Origin: Zelonia costaricensis
Taxonomy: Eukaryota; Euglenozoa; Kinetoplastea; Trypanosomatida; Trypanosomatidae
Direction: 5' to 3'
DNA length: 64,000 nt
Assembly: GCA_030849075.1 (NCBI GenBank)
Contig: JASAOO010003507.1
Location: forward strand, 19,053 to 83,052
This document shows, piece by piece, positions 38,706 to 47,980 of this stretch (positions are counted from its first letter, which is position 1; each line of letters begins with the position of its first letter). The notes under the pieces were generated by a model, which had not been told where the DNA came from, did no database searches, and was given only the letters and a program-made list of their open reading frames with translations. The position numbers were made by a program, and so were the translations under genes.

Positions 38706-40883
38706 ATGGCCCTGATTGCACGGAGCTTCGCGGAGCGCTACGCCGAGCTCGCGGCGTACGAGCCGACGTTCACGGACATGTTGCTGGACGTGCAGCGCCG
38801 CGAGGTGGGCGAGCGCAAAGCCATTGAGGAGCAGTTCCAGACCTCCTTCAAGGACGTGCTGCACGTTGCGGCAGTCATGATTGCTGATCGAAAAGCCCGT
38901 GAGCGTAGGCAGGGCAAGTTCAGGAGGATGAACCGCTTCGAGCTTGCGCTGTACAAGAAGGAGACGGCGGTGTGGTTCCCTACAGTGCCGCCGCGGCATG
39001 TCGAGCTGCCGACGGACCGTCCGCCGCGGGCCTTCCCACACGCTGCCTTCGCGAAGCTGTGCCAGGAGGAGTACGAGCTACGCTTCTGGCTGCACGGCGT
39101 GGAGGGGCGGCGCCGTCAGCACATCGAGGAGGCGTTCGGACGCGCGCATTTTTTTCTCAACTGTATGACGGCGACCATGGAGAAGGAGCTGCAGTCCCGC
39201 CGGCGTTTGGAGGGGGAGCGGGAGACCAGCTTTGCGTGGCTGAGGCGGTGCTTCTTCCGGGGTGTGCCGTCCGACTACTACCGGAGGCAGGTGATCGAGC
39301 GTTACGGGTCCACGGCCCAGCCGGAGGTGACGAAGCACACGTACGACGATGACGTGGAGTACCTGGAGGAGGTGGGTCGCGTGGCGCTGGAGGAGGAGGA
39401 GGAGGCAGCGGGGCGGGCCGTGTACCAGTACCTGCAGGACGCGTACGGCGTGCAGCTGTTCGGTGTGAACCACCGCGAGGTGATCGCGCGGTACGAGATC
39501 GAGGAGGCGGAACGCAACGGCATCTTCCCGCTTGTGGCGCAGTGCTGCCGCGAGGACTTCGGGATTGTGTTCTACCACGTGCCGTCCATCGCCCTGCACC
39601 TGAGCTCCTCGCAGCCGTGCATGCGCGCGCTGTGCCTGACGCGGATGCAAGAGGCGCCGCGGCGCACGGCGGCGGTGAAGGCTCGCCTCTCGTGGCACCA
39701 GCCGCCAGCCATGGCGCACTCCAGCGAAGATGAAGTGGAGGAGCTGGAGGAGGAGGAGGAACCGTACAGGGACGCGGCTGTGGTCGACGTCAATGCCGCG
39801 GCCGTGGAAGACCAGTCGACGTCGGCGGAGGCCGACTCGACGGCGGGGGTGCCCTGCTACATTGATGCTGCCCTGCATGACTCCGGCACCGTGGCGGTGC
39901 TGCGCGAGACGGCGCCGCCTTCGCCGGTGCTGAAGGGCGCAGTCGACGTGCCCATTGCGCACAGTGCGCCAGAGCGGAGTCTGCCGCACGATGACGCAGC
40001 GCTGTCAGAGGAGCCTCGGCGCCCGGCGTCCTCGCCGTACCGGATTCAGATCCTCTCTGTGCGACTGCACGCTCCGGACGAAGTCACGGCGGTCCCGATA
40101 GACCTCCAGCCGGACGAGCAAGACACAACAGCGGCGGCGAGGAGGGAGGAGGAAGTGAGCGACGTCCACGGCGACGATTGTGCGGAGGTGCGCGATGCGG
40201 CCGATGCGTCGACTCGGCGCGTATCGGAGACGGCGGCGGCAGTCCCCGTCGCGCTGTACTCGACGCACGAGGAGGAGGCGCCGCCGGTGCCGCTGTACGC
40301 GTTTACTGCGGAGGCGCCGTACCTGACAGCGGTGTACGCGTGGGAGGTCGAGGCGCCGCATCCGCCACGGCCGTCGCCCCCGCCCGCTGGGGACGAAACT
40401 GCACCGCTCGAGCCACCCGCGCCTCTGCTCGCGTATGATGCCGAGGCTTCTAATTCCGTGCTGGAGGACGCGGCGTCACCCGTCGAGGACCCCGCTGTCG
40501 TCGTCGCCTCCGCTCGCGCTGACGACGAGGTGGTGGACGACGCACCAGTCAAGCACCCAGCCTCGCGGCTGCCGCTGCTGTACGCCACCGATGCCGAGGA
40601 CCCGCTCCCGCAGAGAGAGCCCCGCTCGCCCCAGGTGGAGGACGCCAGGCCGCATCTCGAGGAGGTGGTGGAGCTGGAGTCCCCCGCCCACACAGGGGCG
40701 CCGCCGCCGACAGACACCGCGTCCGCGTCGCACGCCAACTCCGAGTTAACCATGACACCGCAGCGCGCCCTACCCAAGGCGATCTTCTCGCGCATGGAAG
40801 TCTTCCTCGGCGACCCTTTTGCGCGTACGTCCTCCAAGAGGACAAAGGGCAAGAAGAGCGCGAAGTCCAAGAAGGGCACGTGA
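38706..40883 (+). CDS. Tandem-paralogue A, unknown family, with acidic repetitive tail
   Basis: This 725-residue protein is not recognised. It is the first of two tandem copies; the partner starts 5.26 kb downstream. Residues 1-320 form the conserved part: MALIARSFAERYAELAAYEP, a helical QRREVGERKAIEEQFQTSFK segment, MNRFELALYKKETAVWFP, and the block HTYDDDVEYLEEVGRVALEE to SSSQPCMRALCL. That last block is identical to paralogue B. No catalytic motif, signal peptide or membrane helix is seen; much of it looks alpha-helical. From about 340 the tail is acidic and disordered, and it holds five degenerate copies of a Tyr-containing motif (about 515-634). The C-terminus is Lys-rich (KRTKGKKSAKSKKGT). 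I chose 38706 because both copies align from this ATG, though 38661 (in frame) may be used. Confidence 0.85.
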   Translation: MALIARSFAERYAELAAYEPTFTDMLLDVQRREVGERKAIEEQFQTSFKDVLHVAAVMIADRKARERRQGKFRRMNRFELALYKKETAVWFPTVPPRHVELPTDRPPRAFPHAAFAKLCQEEYELRFWLHGVEGRRRQHIEEAFGRAHFFLNCMTATMEKELQSRRRLEGERETSFAWLRRCFFRGVPSDYYRRQVIERYGSTAQPEVTKHTYDDDVEYLEEVGRVALEEEEEAAGRAVYQYLQDAYGVQLFGVNHREVIARYEIEEAERNGIFPLVAQCCREDFGIVFYHVPSIALHLSSSQPCMRALCLTRMQEAPRRTAAVKARLSWHQPPAMAHSSEDEVEELEEEEEPYRDAAVVDVNAAAVEDQSTSAEADSTAGVPCYIDAALHDSGTVAVLRETAPPSPVLKGAVDVPIAHSAPERSLPHDDAALSEEPRRPASSPYRIQILSVRLHAPDEVTAVPIDLQPDEQDTTAAARREEEVSDVHGDDCAEVRDAADASTRRVSETAAAVPVALYSTHEEEAPPVPLYAFTAEAPYLTAVYAWEVEAPHPPRPSPPPAGDETAPLEPPAPLLAYDAEASNSVLEDAASPVEDPAVVVASARADDEVVDDAPVKHPASRLPLLYATDAEDPLPQREPRSPQVEDARPHLEEVVELESPAHTGAPPPTDTASASHANSELTMTPQRALPKAIFSRMEVFLGDPFARTSSKRTKGKKSAKSKKGT
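39334..39625 (+). repeat. Direct repeat copy 1: 292-bp tract identical to 44577-44868
   Basis: By direct reading, every base matches the tract in paralogue B at a constant offset of 5243, including third codon positions. The flanking coding sequence has diverged on both sides. Confidence 0.92.
40249..40605 (+). repeat. Degenerate Tyr-Ala/Glu-Ala-Pro repeat in the tail of paralogue A
   Basis: The protein shows VALYSTHEEEAP, VPLYAFTAEAP, TAVYAWEVEAP, PLLAYDAEA and LPLLYATDAEDP, that is about five copies of a [V/P]-x-[L/V]-Y-[A/S]-x3-E-A-P pattern. The first three are adjacent. The nucleotide sequence is less regular, so the pattern is best seen in the protein. Confidence 0.65.
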
Positions 40884-43800
40884 GGCGGGCTCATACGCAC
40901 GACTTCTTTTCCCTTGCCAGGACTGCCTTCCTGGGTGGCCCCGGCTGCAAGAACTCGAGTTGATCGGCTGCCGAGCCCCCCCCCGAGAGCGTGGGTGTGC
41001 GTGCTGCTGCACAGGCTGCTTCCTCCACGCGACCGCTCCTCAAAGCGCTGTTCCCATTTTTTTTCTCTCTACTCCGCTCCCTCTTTTCCTTCTCTTAGCG
41101 ACTCGCTTGAGGTGCACCTCTCGCACAGCGTCGCTCACGGGCACGTGTGTGCGTGTGCGGGTGTCTTGCTTCCTGCATGTGTGCATGTGTGTGTTTGTGT
41201 GTCGGTTTGTGTGCGTACTCGCCTGTGAAGGGGTCGAAGTGCACCGCCTTTCACTCCCCCCCTCCCCCTCAACCCTACCCAGCACGGTACGGCTTTGTCG
41301 TTGTTGTTGGTATGGAATGCGCCGCGACCAGAGCAACGACCACTGCAAGCCAGAGAGGTGGCGCTGCGAGGAGTGCAGCGCGGCACACTCAGAAAGTATA
41401 AAGTGGCCGCTGGTTTCTCGCGAAGTTCCGCTCGTACACCGGGGCCTCGTCTCAGAATCAGTTTTCCCCCACGTCTTTCTTCGTCCTCGCCTGCAGTGCG
41501 CGTTCGGTCAGCACAAAGTGTCCTTCATCGCTGCTTGGTTTTGTGAAGCACCGCTGAGGCTAAGCGGCCACCACAAACGCGTGTGCCCGCCGCTGGGCGT
41601 TGAAGCCTGTTCCTAGAAGACGGACCATCGATGGCGCAGTCAGACGCGGCATGATCTGCGTGCAAACGCCACGCTGGCCTTCCCTCTTTTCGTTTGTACC
41701 TATCCCCGCTGTGGCCCCCCTCCCCCCGTCCCCACGCCGTCTCCCTGTGCTGCTGCTTCTGTTGAATTCTCTATCCGCGAGTCGTGTGCTGTCTACTTGC
41801 CTTGGCCACATCACCTCGTCGCAGTGGGTGGCTGTCACTGAATCGCCGCGTCTGTTTGCTTTAGAGGAAACTGGTATTGACTTGCGTCTTTTTCCCCCCT
41901 CAGCCCTCTTCGCCTTCTCGCACTGTTGTCCCGATGTGGAGGGTGCCCGTTAGATATGAGCTTCTCCTCTTGGCCTTGTTCTTGACGGGGCTGTGCTGGA
42001 AGCTGCCCCCCTCCCCCCTTCCCCCCTCGTCGATGAATCGCGTTTCCCCCGTTTAGGCTTGCGCCCCTTTGTTTCCTCCTGTTCTAACGTCTGCTGCCGC
42101 TCTCCTTTCCTGGAGCCTCGATGAATTCCGCGTGACCTCACCGGTTCTCTCGCTTGCCTCTTTCTGTCTACTCTCGTCACCTCTCGTGGCACTTGTACCA
42201 CTAACGCACCGCTGTCGTCTTGTTCTCTCTTTTTTTTTTTTACGTGTGCGCGTGTGTGTTTTGGAGTTTGTGGAGAGCTGTGCGATGCACTCGGTGAACG
42301 CGTCGGCGCCCGTGTGCTCGTGTGTCTGACGCTTTGCAGTCACCTCGGCTTGACCAGCGCGCGCCCGCTTCTGCGTTTTTGAGTTTGAGTTTCTTCTTGC
42401 CCCCGTTTGAGTGACGGCGACGTGGGTTTGCTCTGTGTGCCCACTGGTGCCCGATTGAAAACACCCACACCCACACACCCACACCGACATAAACGCACAC
42501 CCACACACGTGTGGGTGTCTTGATTGGCATTTATCTTTTCCCATTCTCCCTTTCGCGGTTCTTCGAGTCGTACACGCCGTCTCGCTGCTTTTTCCCGATC
42601 GATACGGCGACTCGTCCAGAGCGCGCTCGCGGCTACTGTGCAGTAGCTGATGCATGTCTGTGTGTGTGTGTTTGTGTTTGTCTCTCTTTGGTGTTTTGTT
42701 TTTCTTCCTGGAACGCACGCAGGCGCCCTGTGTCTCACGCCCCTTCTACCAAGGGTCAGGTGCAGCCTCGCATGCCCTCGTGGCGCGCCACGGTGCGTTG
42801 CGCATTAGGGGCCCCCCTTCCCCCTCCCCTCCTTTGTTAGCGGCGTTCGTTTCGTGACTCGTCGCCGCGTGTCGTTTGCTCGTTTTTTTTTTTTTTTGCT
42901 GTTCCTGTTTTGGCATTTTGCAGCGAGCACGTGCGATTTTGAAAGAGGGTCAGCGCACACACACCGAACAGGGATTTCTGTGCGTGTGTGAACAAAACTC
43001 AAGAGATGAAAGCGTCGATGGAGTAGTAGGGTCACCTGCATGCTTCCTGCTCCGCACAACTTCCCCCATTCTGACGGTATCTACGGTCTCTCTGTTTCGT
43101 TTCTTTACTAGATCTCTATGCTGCCAAACATCTCTTCTTCGCACTCGGATGTACATATGACCTACTCCAACGAAGCAAACAAACAACACGTTGACGGCTA
43201 AAAAAAAAAACGAAGGTAGGGCTACTTGGGCAGCACGTGCGGCGTTTTGCGCCGACCGGTGTGCGAGCTTTTCAAAAAAAAAAAAAGAATGAAGCGCAGA
43301 CGTGCTGATTTACAAGTGCGGGAAAGGGGAGGGGGGGGGAGGTGGGGAGGGAGGCGGGGGCGGTGGCGCGTTCAAGCCAACGCCACGTCAACTAGGAACT
43401 TGATGTCCCTCTTGTTTGTGGTGTTGCGCGCCTCCCTCATTCCCTTCTCCCCCACGACGGCCCTGGATGCGGTGGTCAACCGTGAACCGGGACGCACCCG
43501 CCTCGCTCGCACCGCAGCTTCGCTGAAGTCTAGCGCTGCTGTGCGCATCTGATACGTACTCACTTCTTCGCCCCCCTTCCTCTCTCCCCGCTCTCTCGTA
43601 ACTCGGTTCCGTGTTGGTCACACACACTCAACCCCACTGTGCCATCACATGTACACAATTGGGTAGCAGAGCCATCCTCAGTACGGGTCTTCACCTCCCC
43701 CACAAAGTGCAGCTGCGCGTGTGTGTCTGACGGTGTGTTTGTGCGTCTCTCTACGCCGTCCATCGGTTGTTCTCCAACCTCGCCTCGGGCGACCCTTGTA

Positions 43801-43960
43801 CAGCTCGCCACCCGTCCAGTGTCGTTTTGCTTTCCTCTATCCTGTCGCCGCCTCACCGGCTTCGCCATCTTCGCACCGCACAACTGCGCCGTCCCTACCC
43901 ACACATCAGTCACCCCCCTCACCCCCCTCAAAAAAACGCAGGAGCCGCAATACGGCGACC
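40884..43960. other. Large (3.1 kb) spacer between the tandem paralogues
   Basis: No supportable gene is seen and there is no remnant of a third copy. It has T-runs near 42229-42241 and 42884-42898, A-runs at 43201-43210 and 43275-43287, a G-rich run near 43329-43365, a CCCACA-type repeat at 42462-42510 and C/T-rich sequence before 43941. It shares no visible homology with the spacer upstream of paralogue A. Confidence 0.65.
43906..43941 (+). promoter_or_regulatory. Candidate trans-splice acceptor for paralogue B
   Basis: A C-rich tract and a short A-run are followed by ACGCAG (AG 43940-43941), leaving a 19-nt 5' UTR. The ATG at 43961 is then the first available start. Confidence 0.5.
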
Positions 43961-45835
43961 ATGGCCCTGATTGCACGGAGCTTTGCGGAGCGCTACGCCG
44001 AGCTCGCGGCGTACGAGCCGACGTTCACGGACATGCTGCTGGACGTGCAGCGCCGCGAGGTGGGCGAGCGCAAGGCCATTGAGGAGCAGTTCCAGACCTC
44101 CTTCAAGGACGTGCTGCACGTTGCGGCAGTCATGATCACCGACCGCAAGGCGCGCACACGTGGCCCAGCCTCAAAGATGAACCGCTTCGAGCTTGCGCTG
44201 TACAAAAAGGAGACGGCCGTGTGGTTCCCTGCGGCGCCACCGCGCGAAGTGGCGCTGCCGACGGGCCGCCCGCTGCGGGCCTTCCCACACGCTGCCTTCG
44301 CCGAGCTGTGCCAGGAGGAGCGTGAGCTACGGCAGTGGCTGTACGGCGTCGAGCGGCGCCTGCGCCAGCACATCGAGGAGGCGTGCGGCCAGGCATGGTT
44401 TTTCCTGGAACTCCTCAAGACGACCGTGGCGAGCGAGAACCTCTCGCGGCAGCGGCTGCAGCGAGATGAGGACGAGTCCTTCACTGCGGTGCGCCGCGCC
44501 TTCTTCCGGGATGTACCGGCGGACTACTACCGCCACGTGGTGGTGACGCGCTACGGCGAAACCGCGCCCACGACGGAGCACACGTACGACGATGACGTGG
44601 AGTACCTGGAGGAGGTGGGTCGCGTGGCGCTGGAGGAGGAGGAGGAGGCAGCGGGGCGGGCCGTGTACCAGTACCTGCAGGACGCGTACGGCGTGCAGCT
44701 GTTCGGTGTGAACCACCGCGAGGTGATCGCGCGGTACGAGATCGAGGAGGCGGAACGCAACGGCATCTTCCCGCTTGTGGCGCAGTGCTGCCGCGAGGAC
44801 TTCGGGATTGTGTTCTACCACGTGCCGTCCATCGCCCTGCACCTGAGCTCCTCGCAGCCGTGCATGCGTGCGCTGTGCCTGGCACAGCTCCAGGAGGCGC
44901 CGCGGCGCACGGCGGCGGTGAAGGCTCGCCTGTCATGGTGCCCCCCGCCAGGCGGCGTCTGCGACAGCGAGGACGAGGAGGAGGAGGAGGCAGACGCGGA
45001 GGGCGATGGGGTTGGCGACAACGTCGAGTTCGCGCCGGAGGAGGAGGCGGAGGTGACGGGGGATCTCACCGATGTGGCAGCCACGGATCCGTCTACTCAC
45101 ACGGAGCTCCAGGACACCGCGCGGCCACAGAGAGAGGCTGAGTCGTCTGCTGATTCAGACGATGACAGGGCAGCCGTTGCAGCCTCTGCAGACACCGCGG
45201 CGGTCACCCAGCTCGGGGCGGCGGTCGACGAGAGTGCTTCGGAAGTCGCTTCTCCGTCGTCGTCGAAAGTGCGTGTCGTTGCGCTGACGCCCCGCGCGCA
45301 CGAGGGTTTGGAGATGGTGCCGGAGGGCGAGGACGTGCCGCTGCACAGCCACTACGCGTATGAGGAGACGAAGGTGACGATGCCGGTTCTCAACGCGTCG
45401 GCGACAGAGACACCGCAGCCCGTCGCGCCGGCCTCTGCCGTGCACGAAGAGGTGGAGGAGGAGGAGGAAGCAGAGGAGGCAGCGGAGGACGCAGTCGCGG
45501 AAGCGCACCCTACAGCTGTCGACGAGGAGGCTCCGGAGTGCCCAGAGGAGGAGGAGGTGGTGGATGTTGCGCCTGAGGCTGAGGCTGAGGCTGAGGCTGA
45601 ACCGAAGGCGGAGGCGGAGGAAGCGCCGGAACAGCAGGAGGTGGAGGGTGGTGAGTGGGCACCTGCGGAGCAGATGGAGGACGAGTATCTTGTGCAGGAA
45701 GAAGCCGCCGCCGCCCCCGCCACGGATGAAGCGGCCCCCGAGGCGCACGACGCGACAGCCGCGGGCGAGTACCCCACCGAGGCCGCGACGGACGCTGCTG
45801 CGGATGCGTGCGCTGAGGCCGGGGACGAGCTGTAG
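43961..45835 (+). CDS. Tandem-paralogue B, unknown family, with Glu-rich tail
   Basis: This 624-residue protein is the second copy of the unrecognised family. It aligns with paralogue A from MALIARSFAERYAEL to about residue 320. The first 176 coding nucleotides differ at only three positions, all synonymous. The middle (about 60-205) is clearly diverged, and a later 292-bp stretch is identical. The tails are unrelated in detail. This one is Glu/Ala/Val-rich with EEEEEADAEGD (about 343-353) and a tandem GAGGCT hexamer coding for alternating Ala-Glu near residues 536-547. The C-terminus is acidic (ADACAEAGDEL), unlike the Lys-rich end of paralogue A, so the two proteins may differ in partners or location. 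The final residues DEL superficially resemble the ER signal KDEL, but there is no signal peptide, so this is not taken as a retrieval signal. Confidence 0.85.
   Translation: MALIARSFAERYAELAAYEPTFTDMLLDVQRREVGERKAIEEQFQTSFKDVLHVAAVMITDRKARTRGPASKMNRFELALYKKETAVWFPAAPPREVALPTGRPLRAFPHAAFAELCQEERELRQWLYGVERRLRQHIEEACGQAWFFLELLKTTVASENLSRQRLQRDEDESFTAVRRAFFRDVPADYYRHVVVTRYGETAPTTEHTYDDDVEYLEEVGRVALEEEEEAAGRAVYQYLQDAYGVQLFGVNHREVIARYEIEEAERNGIFPLVAQCCREDFGIVFYHVPSIALHLSSSQPCMRALCLAQLQEAPRRTAAVKARLSWCPPPGGVCDSEDEEEEEADAEGDGVGDNVEFAPEEEAEVTGDLTDVAATDPSTHTELQDTARPQREAESSADSDDDRAAVAASADTAAVTQLGAAVDESASEVASPSSSKVRVVALTPRAHEGLEMVPEGEDVPLHSHYAYEETKVTMPVLNASATETPQPVAPASAVHEEVEEEEEAEEAAEDAVAEAHPTAVDEEAPECPEEEEVVDVAPEAEAEAEAEPKAEAEEAPEQQEVEGGEWAPAEQMEDEYLVQEEAAAAPATDEAAPEAHDATAAGEYPTEAATDAAADACAEAGDEL
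44577..44868 (+). repeat. Direct repeat copy 2: 292-bp tract identical to 39334-39625
   Basis: This is the partner of the tract in paralogue A, with no mismatch on direct reading. The first mismatch on the right is at 44869 (T against C at 39626). Confidence 0.92.
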
Positions 45836-47980
45836 TCTCGACGTCGTGAGCCTCAGGCAGGCATTGCCGCAGGTGATGCGCGTCGATAGCGGCTTTCCTT
45901 TTCTCAACAGTGTTGGTTCTTTTGTGTGTGTGTGTGTCTGCCTGCGCGCGTGCGACGCTGTTCTAACAGAATCCGCCCCATCCCTTCCCGCCCTCATGCA
46001 ACGTGGGATGACTGCGCAACGCGTTTGCGCTGTTGCGTTTTTGTGTTTCTCTCTCACTTTGCTGTTCGAGATGTCCATCTTCTCCTCCGTCTCTTCCCCA
46101 CCCTTGGGCCCGCATTGCACTGTTCTGTGTGTGTGTGTGTGTGAGGGGGGCAGGGGGGGGGGGGGTTGTGGTGGGGGTGTGTGGCGTGGACGTGTATACT
46201 AGCACTTGAGCGGTTCTGGGCTGTGCACCTGGCTGGCTGTGAGGCATGGCGCACCGATGTTTGACTACCTTTTTTTTCTGGGAGAGGGAGTGAGCTGCTT
46301 GTGTTTTGGGGGCTTGAGTGCTTTCGGTCCACATTGCCGTTTCTCTCCATGTCTCTCCTTCTCCGAGCGTGCCGCAGGTGTACACGCGACGCAGCTCGCC
46401 GCAGAAGCGGGAGAGGGACAGCTCGGGCGACGCAGCTGCCGTCAGAGAAATGCCGAAAAGCGGTTTCGAAGGAAGCGAACGTTTCGCCTGTTGCAATCGT
46501 TCTTTCTCCCCTGCCAAGCACATAGGCCCTTTGACGACGATGATGATGATGGTGATGTGTGTCTGTGCAATTTAGTTTTGTTGAGGAGTGCCTCAGTCAT
46601 CGCGCGACGGCTTGTTGGGGTTTCTACCTCTGCCCCCTTGCACGAGGACAGCTCGCGATTTCACACCTGGATGACCTTGCTCATGTGGTTTCCTGCCTGT
46701 GTCTTCTACCTTTGTTTTCTGTTCTTGTCGCTGATGCGCGCCGATCACGTGCTTCACGTGTGACGTAGCATGTGCGCGCGATGTACCCTATCTCATCTTT
46801 TGGAACCCTCCTCTCTCCCTTGCCTTCCATCTGTCTTGCTTCTCTCCTTGCGCGAACACCACATCAACGAGCTGGTACGCACCCTCGATGTCCTCTTCCT
46901 CCCCGCCCTGTTTTTCTCAGTGGGAGAGCAACCCCAACTGCTTCACGGACATCCAGACGGACGTGACGGTCAACGGGTTGATAGGCGACTTGCACACGCC
47001 GCTGTTGTGCTGTACCCCCCTCTCCCTTCTCTCTCTCCCACATCCGTTGCGTCTCCTGAGCGCTTGGGCTCTCTCGTGAGACTTCACTGTAAAGACGGAG
47101 GAGTGTACCGCCTGCACGAAAGTCCGGCACTGGAAGCTACAACAACACCCACAACAACATGACAGAGAGAAAAAAAAAAAGCGAACACGCAACAGTGTCG
47201 AAGGCCCAACGCGCGGCTGAAGCGTCCGCGTTGACGTGTCACGCGGGAGCTGGCCAGCAGAGAGTTCGTGTGACGGAGTCAGAGGGAAAAAAACCCAACT
47301 GTTACACCGCGGAGCCGACCTCGCTTTCACGCGTCATCGCACCCCTATGTCTCGGCGGGAGCGCCTACGCTTTCACGGTGCCACTCGGAGGCGAATGGGT
47401 TGCCGACCCAAGCGATCGAGGACCGGCCCACTTCCGTGGTTGTGTTTCCCTTCTCGTGTGTGCAGAGGGCCGGGCTTGTCTGCGTTGGTGCGGTTGGCCT
47501 GGCCACGAGCGGACGTGCGCCTTTCTCACCTTTCTGACTGGTCTCGGACACGCTGCGCATGCGGCCATTTCTGCTCTCCCTCCTCCTCCCCCCGACTCTC
47601 CACGACCCTCCTCCTCCTCCTTGTGGTGCACTGCCCCCGTAGCCGCACCGGTGCGCGAAGCGTTCGAAACAAAAAACACAGATCGAGACGAGCGATCGCT
47701 TTACACAGAGCGACCTGCACGTGGCGCGCAAGCTGAACCCCCCCTCCCCCCCCCCGCACGCGCATGTCCACAGAGACGCGGCGCACATAGAATCCCCTCT
47801 GCATCCATATCTCGTGCATTTGTTCACAACAAACAAACAAACAAAAGCGGCCGAGCTGCTTGCTCTTCTCGCTTCTCCAGCGTGCAACGTGAGGAAGGCC
47901 CCCCTTTCCGTGCCTCCGACCTCCCTCCCCCGCTGCGCCTCCGCTTTCAACCGCGCCTCTACGCCTGCATCCACTCCACC
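45836..47980. other. Intergenic spacer
   Basis: No gene is seen. It has a TG tract near 46123-46142 followed by G-rich sequence (46144-46180), a GAT-type triplet run at 46536-46556, an A-run near 47170-47180 and C/T-rich sequence at 47575-47620 and 47735-47760. Confidence 0.7.
47858..47880 (+). promoter_or_regulatory. Candidate trans-splice acceptor for the 47981 gene
   Basis: A short C/T tract ends in TCTCCAG (AG 47879-47880), giving a 100-nt 5' UTR. It excludes the long frame open upstream of ATG 47981. Confidence 0.5.

Noticed and set aside
45821..45835. KDEL-like end (DEL) of paralogue B as an ER-retrieval signal
   Set aside because: The protein has no signal peptide and paralogue A ends in a Lys-rich tail, so the match is chance.
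47159..47980. Long N-terminal extension of the 47981 gene
   Set aside because: The upstream frame includes C/T tracts, A-runs and an AAAC repeat and has no conserved features; a splice acceptor lies between it and the chosen start.
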